From positions 17,710 through 81,709 of the forward strand of contig NZ_VJZS01000022.1 in the NCBI RefSeq assembly GCF_007097385.1: a DNA stretch of 64,000 nucleotides, written 5' to 3'. Under the pieces are notes generated by a model. The model worked only from the letters and a program-made list of their open reading frames with translations. It was not told where the DNA came from and did not search any database. This document shows, piece after piece, positions 15,974-23,339 of the stretch (position 1 is its first letter; every line of letters begins with the position of its first letter). Made by a program: the position numbers and the translations under genes. Source of the stretch: Flavobacterium sp. ZT3R18 (GTDB lineage: Bacteria > Bacteroidota > Bacteroidia > Flavobacteriales > Flavobacteriaceae).

Positions 15974-17449
15974 TCAATCTAAAATCATGCTCTTATAAAT
16001 GTATTCCATATCAATATGATTTCGCAGGTGTTGCGCCAATAAATCGTATTGTTGTTCCTTAAAAGCTTTGTAATCGAAAGGGGTTGCAGTCATTTCTTTT
16101 TTGGTTTGTGAAAGCAAATCATTAATGACAATTTCGTTGTCTAATATTCCATGAATGTAGGTTCCCCAGCAATTGTCCGTCAGTAAAAAACCATCTGTGG
16201 TAGCATCTGAAAAACGGTTCAGTTGGGTATCTTTTTCAGCCGAAGTTGAAATTCCCATGTGTATTTCATAGCCTTCACAAGTCTCTTGATGTTTTTTAAA
16301 CTGAAACTGTACTTGTCTCGTGATTTTTTCCTGTGTGAGTATTGTTTTTATGGGTAGCAGTCCTAATCCTGACATTTTTTCGACAGTTCCTTCCATCTGA
16401 TGTGGGTCTTCTACAATTTGTCCCATCATTTGATAACCGCCACAAATTCCGATAACGGTTTTGTTGTTTTTATGGGCATTGACAATTGCTTTGGCTGCTC
16501 CATTATTCTTGATTTCAATTAAATCAGAGATAGTATTTTTACTTCCGGGAAGAATAATGATGTCGGCTTTTTCAATTTCTAAAGGGTCTTTTGTATAAAA
16601 TAAATTTACATTTTCGTGACGTTCCAATACATTAAAATCGGTGTAGTTAGAAAGGCGATTGAGTAAAATAACGGCAATGTTTATTTTATTTTCTACCCAT
16701 TGTGAATTTTTATTTTGAAGTCCAACCGAATCCTCTTCTTCAATATAGATGTCTTTTGCAAACGGAACTACGCCCACAACTGGAACGCCACAAAGGTCTT
16801 CTATGATTTTTTTTCCGTCTTCAAAAAGTCGCGCATCTCCTCGAAATTTATTGATAATGATTCCTTTGATCAGTGATTTTTCTTCGGGAGTTAATAAAAT
16901 AATACTTCCGTAAACACTGGCAAAAACGCCTCCTCTGTCAATGTCGGCAATTAAGAAAGTGGCAGCATCGGTATATTTTGCCATCCGCATATTGGTAATG
17001 TCACGATGTTTAAGGTTCAATTCAGAAATGCTTCCTGCACCTTCTAACACAACAGGATTGTGTTTTTCGGATAATCGGTTATAGGCAGCTTGGGCTTCTT
17101 TGAGGAGTCCCATTTTGTTGTTACCCATAAAATAATCATAAGCCGATTGGTCTCCAATGGGCTTTCCGTTTAAAACTACTTGTGAACTTTTATCAGATGT
17201 TGGTTTTAATAAAACTGGATTCATATCGGTGCTGCATGGAATACCGCAAGCTTCGGCCTGAACGGCTTGTGCACGGCCTATTTCGAGTCCCTCGGGCGTG
17301 GCAAAACTGTTAAGCGACATATTTTGCGATTTAAAGGGAGCGGGCGTATAGCCATCCTGCTTAAAAATGCGACAAAATCCAGTATTGATGATGCTTTTAC
17401 CTACATCGGAGGCGGTACCAACAAACATGATGGGTTTTAATTTTTGCAT
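15974..17449 (-). CDS. cobQ: Adenosylcobyric acid synthase (CbiP/CobQ)
   Basis: 491 residues, full length. It amidates carboxylates b, d, e and g of adenosylcobyrinic acid a,c-diamide using glutamine. The N-terminal ATP-dependent half starts KPIMFVGTASDVGKS with the deviant P-loop and has PFKSQNMSLNS; the C-terminal amidotransferase half has VIGICGGYQMMG with the nucleophilic Cys near 332 and a later YIHGILDN His. The gene starts 5 nt after the threonine kinase stop. Confidence 0.93.
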   Translation of the reverse strand: MQKLKPIMFVGTASDVGKSIINTGFCRIFKQDGYTPAPFKSQNMSLNSFATPEGLEIGRAQAVQAEACGIPCSTDMNPVLLKPTSDKSSQVVLNGKPIGDQSAYDYFMGNNKMGLLKEAQAAYNRLSEKHNPVVLEGAGSISELNLKHRDITNMRMAKYTDAATFLIADIDRGGVFASVYGSIILLTPEEKSLIKGIIINKFRGDARLFEDGKKIIEDLCGVPVVGVVPFAKDIYIEEEDSVGLQNKNSQWVENKINIAVILLNRLSNYTDFNVLERHENVNLFYTKDPLEIEKADIIILPGSKNTISDLIEIKNNGAAKAIVNAHKNNKTVIGICGGYQMMGQIVEDPHQMEGTVEKMSGLGLLPIKTILTQEKITRQVQFQFKKHQETCEGYEIHMGISTSAEKDTQLNRFSDATTDGFLLTDNCWGTYIHGILDNEIVINDLLSQTKKEMTATPFDYKAFKEQQYDLLAQHLRNHIDMEYIYKSMILD

Positions 17450-17454
17450 AGCGT

Positions 17455-18303
17455 TTACTCAATATAAAGTGGCGTTTCCCAATGTTTTGCCACGAAATCT
17501 TTGGCTTTTAATTCGATTAAAGGCAAGCGGTCAGGCTCAATTAGCAGTCCCATATAGGTACCACTATGGGCTACAAATAAACCACAATTATTTTCGGAAG
17601 CAAAATCAAGTAGCAAAGGAAAGTTTTTTTTTGGTAAAATAGTCTCGTTGATAATGGAGCTTTTTGTAGTACATTCAAAAAAGGTTGCGTAATCTTTGTT
17701 CTTAATGCTTTTTTTTAGGTCTGAATACAGCGTTCGAAATTCTAAAATCTGATTTTCAGAATAGCGTCTGTTTTGTGAGAGCTCTATGGTGTCAATTTTT
17801 ATTTTTGAATCCGAATCGAAATACAGCATCGAATACGGAATCGGGGGCAGCGTATCTATAATTTCTCCCGTTTTTTGGTTGAATAATACGGAATCTAAAT
17901 CCAAACAGGGATCAGTTGGTTCTATTTGAGCGGCAAGCTGGTAGAGCGAATCATTAGGATATTGTGTGTTGTATATTTTATTTAATGCCAATAAAATTCC
18001 AAATATATCGGTAGAACTAGACGATAATCCTTTGCCAGTTTTGAAATTTCGTTGTTGGTTGAAATAGATTTTTGGAGTAGATTGTTTCTTTATTTTTTGA
18101 TCATTCAACGAATAAAATAACTCCATAGCCTTCATTGCTTTATCTCCAAGCCTTACACCTTGATTTATTGGGTTTGTACTTGCAATAGTGATGGTTTTGA
18201 GTATTTTAGAAGAGGTGTTGCTTACCAAAAAGGGTTCGTTTATACCAAATGCTCCTTGTAGAAGTTCGCCAACTTTAGCATAAGTGATAATGGAAACGGT
18301 CAT
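17455..18303 (-). CDS. pduX: PduX-like L-threonine kinase (GHMP family)
   Basis: 282 residues. It phosphorylates L-threonine to O-phosphothreonine for CobD. AKVGELLQGAFG near the N-terminus is the PduX-type opening, and GKGLSSSSTDIFG near 92-104 is the GHMP kinase ATP-binding loop. Being first in the operon with cobQ, cobD and cbiB supports the role. The ATG at 18303 lies 23 nt from a TATCTTTG box. It is divergent from cobB across a repeat cluster. Confidence 0.82.
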   Translation of the reverse strand: MTVSIITYAKVGELLQGAFGINEPFLVSNTSSKILKTITIASTNPINQGVRLGDKAMKAMELFYSLNDQKIKKQSTPKIYFNQQRNFKTGKGLSSSSTDIFGILLALNKIYNTQYPNDSLYQLAAQIEPTDPCLDLDSVLFNQKTGEIIDTLPPIPYSMLYFDSDSKIKIDTIELSQNRRYSENQILEFRTLYSDLKKSIKNKDYATFFECTTKSSIINETILPKKNFPLLLDFASENNCGLFVAHSGTYMGLLIEPDRLPLIELKAKDFVAKHWETPLYIE

Positions 18304-18326
18304 TTTTTTATTTCTAGGTTATGGGA

Positions 18327-18334
18327 CAAAGATA
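18327..18334 (-). promoter_or_regulatory. Putative -7 box for the pduX-cobQ-cobD-cbiB operon
   Basis: TATCTTTG on the minus strand, 23 nt before the pduX ATG, followed by TCCCAT. The same TATCTTTGTCCCAT string occurs on the plus strand before cobB. The -33 region falls at or inside the first repeat unit of the neighbouring cluster. Confidence 0.55.
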
Positions 18335-18339
18335 GGGAT

Positions 18340-18641
18340 TCGACAAGCTCATCCACCGAAAAAAAAATGACAAGCTCATCCACCGGGCTTCGACAGGCTC
18401 AGCCACCGGGAAAAATGACAGGCTCAGCCACCGGGGAAAAACGACAGGCTCAGCCACCGGGAAAAATGACAGGCTCAGCCACCGGGGAAAAACGACAGGC
18501 TCTTCCATCGGGATTCGACAGGCTCTGCCATCGGAAAAGTAATGACTATTCCCATTCTAAGGAAATAAATCAGTTACAAAATGCGGTGGCTGAGCCTGTC
18601 GTTTTTTTTTGTTTTTTTTCGGTAGCTGAGCCTGTCGAAGC
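18340..18641. repeat. Second mirror-image repeat cluster, in the pduX/cobB divergent promoter
   Basis: Eight units of the type CGACAGGCTCAGCCACCGG lie at about 18340, 18369, 18386, 18416, 18442, 18467, 18493 and 18514, separated by short AAAAA-rich spacers. Two reverse-oriented units follow at about 18584-18600 and 18620-18640. Units are closer (about 25 bp) than in the cobJ cluster. The outer units abut the two TATCTTTG boxes, so the array replaces most of the space where -33 elements would be. Confidence 0.93.
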
Positions 18642-18649
18642 TATCTTTG
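18642..18649 (+). promoter_or_regulatory. Putative -7 box for cobB, implying a leaderless mRNA
   Basis: TATCTTTG ends 4 nt before the cobB ATG. With the usual distance to the start site, transcription would begin at or within a base or two of the ATG. No Shine-Dalgarno site is possible there. Confidence 0.55.
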
Positions 18650-18653
18650 TCCC

Positions 18654-20012
18654 ATGAAACCAAAATTCCTTATAGCAGCACCATCGAGTAATTCCGGCAA
18701 AACGACTATCACGTTGGGGTTACTTCGGTTATTGAGAAATCAAGGGCATAAAGTACAGCCTTTTAAATGTGGCCCTGATTATATTGATACCAAGCACCAT
18801 ACGAGAGCTGCGCATCAAGTGAGTATCAATTTGGATACCTATATGATGAGTGAAAATCATGTGAAAGATTTATATAACCGATATAGTAAGGAAGCCGATA
18901 TTTCGATAATAGAAGGAGTGATGGGGCTTTTTGATGGGGCAAATCGAATGCAGGGGAGCAGTGCCGAAATTGCAATGCTTTTAGATGTTCCTGTTATTTT
19001 GGTGGTAAATGCCAAGGCGATGGCTTATAGTGTGGCACCATTATTATTTGGATTGAAAAATTTTAATCCGAATGTTAAAATTGCGGGTGTAATCTTCAAT
19101 TTTGTCAATACCGAAAGTCATTATTCTTTTTTGAAAGATGCTTGTGATGACGTTGGCATCGAGGCTTTGGGTTATGTTCCTAGTAATGCTGGTATTTCAA
19201 TTCCTTCTCGTCATTTGGGATTGGCTATTTCATCGGATAACGATTATGAGACTGTAATCGAAAACGCAGCTCAACATTTAGCTAAATTCATTGATGTTGA
19301 CCGTTTGTTAGCATTGTGTAAATCATTTGAGAGTACTGAAAAAGACACAATTTTAGTTGAAGAGAAAGAAGTTAATGTAAAGTTTGAAAGTAAACAAAAT
19401 TCAAATGATTATAAAATAGCAGTGGCACAGGACGATGCTTTTAATTTTACCTATTTTGAAAATATTAAAGCATTGGAGAATTTAGGGGAAGTAATTTATT
19501 TTAGTCCGCTGAAAGATGCCGTTATGCCCGAAGCTGATCTGTTGTATCTAGCGGGTGGCTACCCGGAATTGCATTTGGAGCAATTGACGGCAAATACATC
19601 TATGCGCAAATCTATTCTTGATTTTTGTTCTAATGGAGGAAAAGTGATTGCCGAATGTGGAGGAATGATGTATTTAGGGAATCAGATTACCAATGCTGAC
19701 GGAATAGGATACCAAATGACAGGTTTTTTGCCTATCGAAACTTCGATGGAAAAGGCTAAACTTTCTTTAGGATATCGAGAAGTGCAACTTGAAGGTAAAA
19801 TAATAAAAGGACACGAGTTTCATTATTCTACTGCTGTTGAAAACGAAAATCTACCAACTATAGGGAATGTTTTTAATGCTAAAGGTATTGAAGTGCAAAC
19901 TCCAATTTATAAATTAAGAAAAGTGATGGCTTCCTATATTCATTTTTACTGGGGAGATTCTAATTTTATAGCTGATTTTATAGCTGATGGGATTGATAAT
20001 ATGATAATATAG
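18654..20012 (+). CDS. cobB: Cobyrinic acid a,c-diamide synthase (CbiA/CobB)
   Basis: 452 residues, normal size. It amidates the a and c carboxylates of (cobalt-)cobyrinic acid with glutamine and ATP. LIAAPSSNSGKTTITLGLLR at about 5-24 is the P-loop of the DTBS-like domain, KCGPDYIDTKHH follows near 39-50, EGVMGLFDG near 83-91, and GGKVIAECGGMMYLG near 330 holds the amidotransferase Cys. It is transcribed away from pduX and ends before a long gene-poor stretch. Confidence 0.95.
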   Translation: MKPKFLIAAPSSNSGKTTITLGLLRLLRNQGHKVQPFKCGPDYIDTKHHTRAAHQVSINLDTYMMSENHVKDLYNRYSKEADISIIEGVMGLFDGANRMQGSSAEIAMLLDVPVILVVNAKAMAYSVAPLLFGLKNFNPNVKIAGVIFNFVNTESHYSFLKDACDDVGIEALGYVPSNAGISIPSRHLGLAISSDNDYETVIENAAQHLAKFIDVDRLLALCKSFESTEKDTILVEEKEVNVKFESKQNSNDYKIAVAQDDAFNFTYFENIKALENLGEVIYFSPLKDAVMPEADLLYLAGGYPELHLEQLTANTSMRKSILDFCSNGGKVIAECGGMMYLGNQITNADGIGYQMTGFLPIETSMEKAKLSLGYREVQLEGKIIKGHEFHYSTAVENENLPTIGNVFNAKGIEVQTPIYKLRKVMASYIHFYWGDSNFIADFIADGIDNMII

Positions 20013-20203
20013 AATCAGTAATTTAGGAATTTTTTTTTACTCTTGATCTACAATCTGATTAATTAATGATTTGCAATAAAATGATATTAAAGTGTTTAAT
20101 TTGGTTCTAATCCAGTCAAGTGACCCTTTTAAACTTTTCGAACCGTAAGGATTTAATGAGAGTTATTTAATAATTTTTTAATTATATTGAATATAAAATA
20201 AAA

Positions 20204-20238
20204 AAAGGACAGAAACTTTATGAAAAGTTCTGTCCTTT
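20204..20238 (-). terminator. Hairpin with T-rich tail on the minus strand
   Basis: Arms AAAGGACAGAAACTTT (20204-20219) and AAAGTTCTGTCCTTT (20224-20238) pair with one bulge. On the minus strand a run of seven T residues follows; on the plus strand the tail is weak. It would stop leftward transcripts from the decayed gene region. Confidence 0.65.
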
Positions 20239-20239
20239 A

Positions 20240-20257
20240 TGGTGACCTTGTCAGGAC
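20240..20257 (-). other. tRNA 3'-end-like fragment
   Basis: The plus-strand text TGGTGACCTTGTCAGGA is the complement of CAAGGTCACCA, matching the acceptor arm of tRNA-Arg at 22289-22362 (CAAGGTCA) with CCA added. The rest of a tRNA is missing. It could be a leftover attachment site of an integrated element, or chance. Confidence 0.35.
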
Positions 20258-20696
20258 AATTTTCGAATCATTTTTTAGATGATTTAAAGAAATTAGCAAT
20301 GTCAAATAAAGAATATTTTTGATTAATATTTTATGAGACCGATCTGAGTAAATTGAACAAAAAGAGATAATGACCTATTAGTTATAGTTTGAGACATTAA
20401 AGGACATTGATCTCTATTTTAATATATTCCCAAAAAAGAATAACCCAAATTATTTAGATAACTAGGGACATGTTAACTTAGCCTTCACAGAAAGTTAAGA
20501 AATAAATCTTGACGTAATCAAAAAAAGTTATTGGGAGTAAGGGGGAATTATATAAAAAAAATACAAATCCATGAACTTGCGTCCGATTATATATCAGAAA
20601 AACAGCATTTCACTATGGTTGTCGGATTTTGATATTTAGTTGCGAGTTTTGGATAATTCTTGATAATATTTCTTCGTGTATTGTTCCCCAAAATTG

Positions 20697-21091
20697 TCAA
20701 TTGTTATAGCATATGCAATGAATAATTTTCGGTGACTCTAATAAAAGCTCAATAATGGTTTCGGTCTTTATGTCATCTCTATACAAATAGGTTATATCTG
20801 GCAAGTAAGAACAAGTTGAAAAGCTTCGTGATGTGGCTCATTTGTCACACATCCTTCAGAGGCGTTTTTTACGGACTGAGTGTACTTGAATAGTAAACCA
20901 CTCCGAGCTTTTGCCTGAGGTTTCATCCATCTTTTCCGACGCTCTTCGATTACCTCGCAAGATACATTTAGATTAAGCGTATTATTCAGTGTATTGATCT
21001 CGATCTGATCGTTATCTTCCACTAATGCGATCAACCCGCCTTCGATGTAAAGCGAAATGTAGGACTTTAACCGTTGCATTGGAATTTTCAT
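20697..21091 (-). pseudogene. Probable frameshifted small gene, unknown function
   Basis: An open frame runs leftward from ATG 21091 (MKIPMQRLKSYISL...) through RRKRWMKPQAKARSG and NASEGCVTNEPHHEAF to a stop at 20792. In another frame, starting near 20815, an open stretch continues at once with CSYLPDITYLYRDDIKTETI and ends at a TGA at 20697-20699. The two pieces read like one protein joined by a single-base frameshift. No family was recognised. It is divergent from mreB with about 50 bp between starts. It could also be a short intact gene plus chance coding. Confidence 0.4.
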
Positions 21092-21142
21092 CTTTATAGA
21101 GAATAAAACAGCAACAATAACGTTCTTAAACAAAACTATATT

Positions 21143-22171
21143 ATGGGCTTATTTGATTTTATGATAGTGGAAATAGCTATGGATTTAGGAACTGCTAATA
21201 CTTTAATAATTTATGACGGAAAAATAATAGTGGATAGTCCTTCTATGGTGGCGAGGGATATTAGAAATGGGAAAATTATTGCTGTAGGTAAGGAGGCCAG
21301 TTTAATGCAGGGTAAGACACACGAGCATATTAAAACAATCCGGCCACTTAAAGACGGTGTTATTGCAGATTTTGATGCCTCAGAGAAAATGATCAGCTGG
21401 TTTATAAAAAATATACCTGAATTAAAGAAAAATTTTTTCACTCCCGCACTGCGAATGGTTGTATGTATTCCCAGTGGTATTACCGAGGTAGAAATGAGAG
21501 CCGTAAAGGAGTCCTGCGAACGGGTAAACGGGAAAGAAGTGTATTTAATTCATGAGCCTATGGCTGCAGCTATTGGAATGGGTTTAGATGTGATGCAGCC
21601 CAAGGGAAATATCATTGTTGATATTGGAGGAGGGACTACGGAAATTGCGGTTATTGCCCTCGGAGGAATAGTTTGTGACAAATCTATAAAAATTGCTGGG
21701 GATGTTTTTACCAATGATATATTGTTTTATATGAGAACGCAGCATAATTTGTATATTGGAGATGCTTCTGCTGAGAGAATAAAAATTGATGTTGGCGCTG
21801 CAATAGAAGAACTTGATGAGGCTCCCGATGACATAATGGTTCGTGGAAGAGATTTGCTTACCGGGAAACCTAAGGAGGTCAGGGTTACTTTTAGGGAAAT
21901 TGCAAGAGCTTTGGATAAATCAATACAGAGAATTGAAGACGCTATTATGGTAACGCTTTCATTGACACCACCAGAACTGGCTGCAGACATTTATAATACG
22001 GGTTTGTATCTCGCAGGGGGAGGGGCAATGCTGCGCGGTCTTGATAAAAGGATTTCACAGAAGACGGATTTGCCAGTCTATATTGCAGAAGATCCTTTAA
22101 GAGCTGTGGTTAAAGGTACTGGTATTGTCTTAAAAAATATACCTAAATATAAAAGGGTACTGATAAAATAA
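21143..22171 (+). CDS. mreB: MreB-family actin-like protein, solitary paralogue
   Basis: 342 residues, the normal MreB length. It has the actin-fold nucleotide motifs: AMDLGTANTLIIYDGK (phosphate 1, about 12-27), VDIGGGTTEIAVIALGG (phosphate 2, about 159-175) and YLAGGGAMLRGLDKR (adenosine motif, about 291-305). MreB filaments guide sidewall synthesis in rod-shaped cells. Unlike the main mreB it has no mreC, mreD or mrdA next to it, standing instead between a decayed gene and a tRNA, so it may be an accessory copy. A second start (MIVEIAMDLG) is possible seven codons in. Confidence 0.9.
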   Translation: MGLFDFMIVEIAMDLGTANTLIIYDGKIIVDSPSMVARDIRNGKIIAVGKEASLMQGKTHEHIKTIRPLKDGVIADFDASEKMISWFIKNIPELKKNFFTPALRMVVCIPSGITEVEMRAVKESCERVNGKEVYLIHEPMAAAIGMGLDVMQPKGNIIVDIGGGTTEIAVIALGGIVCDKSIKIAGDVFTNDILFYMRTQHNLYIGDASAERIKIDVGAAIEELDEAPDDIMVRGRDLLTGKPKEVRVTFREIARALDKSIQRIEDAIMVTLSLTPPELAADIYNTGLYLAGGGAMLRGLDKRISQKTDLPVYIAEDPLRAVVKGTGIVLKNIPKYKRVLIK

Positions 22172-22252
22172 GTTCGTTATTGCATCCATACAATTGAGCT
22201 TTTGCACCTGATCCAACAAAAGTTTGTTGAATATACTGAAGAAGACATAAAA

Positions 22253-22280
22253 AAATCCCATTTCGCTAGAAATGGGATTT
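22253..22280. terminator. Bidirectional terminator between mreB and tRNA-Arg
   Basis: AAATCCCATTT and AAATGGGATTT pair around CGCTAG. A-rich DNA on the left gives a long T run on the minus strand, just after the tRNA 3' end; TTTTAGTTTT follows on the plus strand for mreB. Confidence 0.8.
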
Positions 22281-22288
22281 TAGTTTTG

Positions 22289-22362
22289 TGACCTTGACTG
22301 GATTCAAACCAGTAACCTCTTGAGCCGTAATCAAGTGCGCTATTCAGTTGCGCCACAAGGCC
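22289..22362 (-). tRNA. tRNA-Arg (anticodon ACG)
   Basis: The minus strand folds as a 74-nt cloverleaf: acceptor GGCCTTG with CAAGGTC, D-arm GCGC...GCGC, anticodon stem CTTGA/TCAAG around TTACGGC (anticodon ACG), T-arm ACTGG TTTGAAT CCAGT. Discriminator A73 is followed by CA, so the 3' CCA is not fully encoded. A terminator hairpin follows. Confidence 0.93.
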
Positions 22363-22465
22363 ATTTGTTTTTGCAAACTTGTTTTTGTATCAACGTGTTT
22401 GCGGGTGCAAAGATAGGAATAAATATGTATCTTGCAAGCATGAATTTACATTAAAATTAAAAAAA

Positions 22466-22978
22466 ATGAGTTTAAAAAAGTATATACGTGATATTCAGGG
22501 ATTTCCAAAAGAGGGAATTGTGTTTAAAGACATCACACCTTTGTTAATTGATGCAAATGCAAGGAAAGAATGTCTAGAAATATTGGTTTCGTGCGTAAAA
22601 GATAAAAAAATAGACAAGGTAATAGGGGTAGAAAGTCGCGGTTTTTTCTTTGGGATGCTTTTGGCACAAGAATTGAATGTAGGTTTTGTTCCTGTTCGAA
22701 AACCCAATAAACTGCCTTTTGATACGATATCAGCTTCTTACGATTTAGAATACGGTACGGATACGCTTGAAATTCATACCGATGCCATTCAAAAAGGGGA
22801 TAGAATTCTGATTCACGATGATGTTTTAGCCACTGGTGGAACCGCAAAAGCGGTTTGCGAATTGGTAGAACGACTAGGAGGTGTAATTGTACAATGCAAC
22901 TTCTTGATGGAAATCACGTTCTTGAGGGGAAGAGAAAAGATTGCAGGAAACGATATTTTTGCGGCAATGACGTATTAG
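22466..22978 (+). CDS. apt: Adenine phosphoribosyltransferase
   Basis: 170 residues from ATG 22466, the usual Apt length; 29 codons further upstream are also open but would run back towards the tRNA and do not look like Apt. The enzyme salvages adenine with PRPP to AMP. VIGVESRGFFFGMLLAQEL near 51-69 and the PRPP loop LIHDDVLATGGTAKA near 113-127 are diagnostic. It stands alone, followed by short palindromes. Confidence 0.95.
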   Translation: MSLKKYIRDIQGFPKEGIVFKDITPLLIDANARKECLEILVSCVKDKKIDKVIGVESRGFFFGMLLAQELNVGFVPVRKPNKLPFDTISASYDLEYGTDTLEIHTDAIQKGDRILIHDDVLATGGTAKAVCELVERLGGVIVQCNFLMEITFLRGREKIAGNDIFAAMTY

Positions 22979-22985
22979 TATTCAG

Positions 22986-23046
22986 TCCCGATAATTATCG
23001 GGAGCAGAATTCAAAAATCTAAAATCAATCCCGATAGCTATCGGGA
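22986..23046. repeat. Two short palindromes of the CCCGATANNTATCGGG type
   Basis: TCCCGATAATTATCGGGA at 22986-23003 and TCCCGATAGCTATCGGGA at 23029-23046 are perfect 18-bp palindromes 25 bp apart. Related copies lie at 29131-29148, 34261-34278 and 59993-60010, each with one or two mismatches. Confidence 0.9.
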
Positions 23047-23059
23047 CGTTAATCTACAA

Positions 23060-23203
23060 TCAGCAATCAAGTGCTCTAGTAGTTACAAAATAACGATACC
23101 CAATAATAGCCATTTGCCATTTTTTGGCTTTGGCCAAATCCAATCTTTGTTTGGTAAAACTTGGTAAAATAAGTTTGTTGATTTGAGCTAGAATTTTATA
23201 CAT
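23060..23203 (-). CDS. Very small basic protein (47 residues), possibly a conserved Flavobacteriia family
   Basis: ATG 23203 to TGA 23060. The protein starts MYKILAQINKLILPSFTKQR and ends IGYRYFVTTRALDC: amphipathic, rich in Lys, Arg and aromatics, without a signal peptide. I recall similar short proteins of this pattern (INKLLLPSxxKQRLDLAKA) in flavobacteria, sometimes labelled SsrA-binding protein; that is memory, not a search. A TATCTTTG box lies 17 nt upstream and a terminator separates it from blaR1, so it has its own promoter. Function unknown. Confidence 0.65.
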   Translation of the reverse strand: MYKILAQINKLILPSFTKQRLDLAKAKKWQMAIIGYRYFVTTRALDC

Positions 23204-23219
23204 AGTGATAATTTTTTTT

Positions 23220-23227
23220 CAAAGATA
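23220..23227 (-). promoter_or_regulatory. Putative -7 box for the 47-residue gene
   Basis: TATCTTTG on the minus strand, 16 nt before the ATG at 23203 and directly after the blaR1 terminator. Confidence 0.55.
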
Positions 23228-23232
23228 TAAAA

Positions 23233-23261
23233 AAAGACGGTCTTGATGAGGGACCGTCTTT
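23233..23261 (-). terminator. Rho-independent terminator downstream of blaR1
   Basis: AAAGACGGTC and GACCGTCTTT pair around a 9-nt loop. On the minus strand seven T residues follow, about 80 nt after the blaR1 stop. Confidence 0.85.
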
Positions 23262-23339
23262 ATTATTAGAGTGTGTCCCGTTCTGAAATAGCGATAGTTT
23301 TTTAGGGATAGTTATTTTTAGGAGGAGGGGTACAATATT

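Larger units (their letters stand above)
20013..20696. other. Gene-poor stretch between cobB and a decayed gene
   Basis: About 680 bp of AT-rich DNA. It contains one hairpin (20204-20238) and a tRNA-3'-end-like scrap at 20240-20257. No open frame with a recognisable product, no tRNA and no clear promoter was found in the rest. Confidence 0.6.

Noticed and set aside
18340..18641. CRISPR array in the second cluster
   Set aside because: Spacers are 6-10 nt homopolymer-like stretches and unit orientation flips; no cas genes.
18314..18657. Open frames of 64 and 96 codons in the pduX/cobB gap
   Set aside because: Both are made wholly of the repeat array (RWLSLSFF and RQAQPPGK words) and have no other support.
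20240..20257. Full tRNA gene
   Set aside because: Only the acceptor-end text is present; no anticodon or T-arm can be folded upstream.
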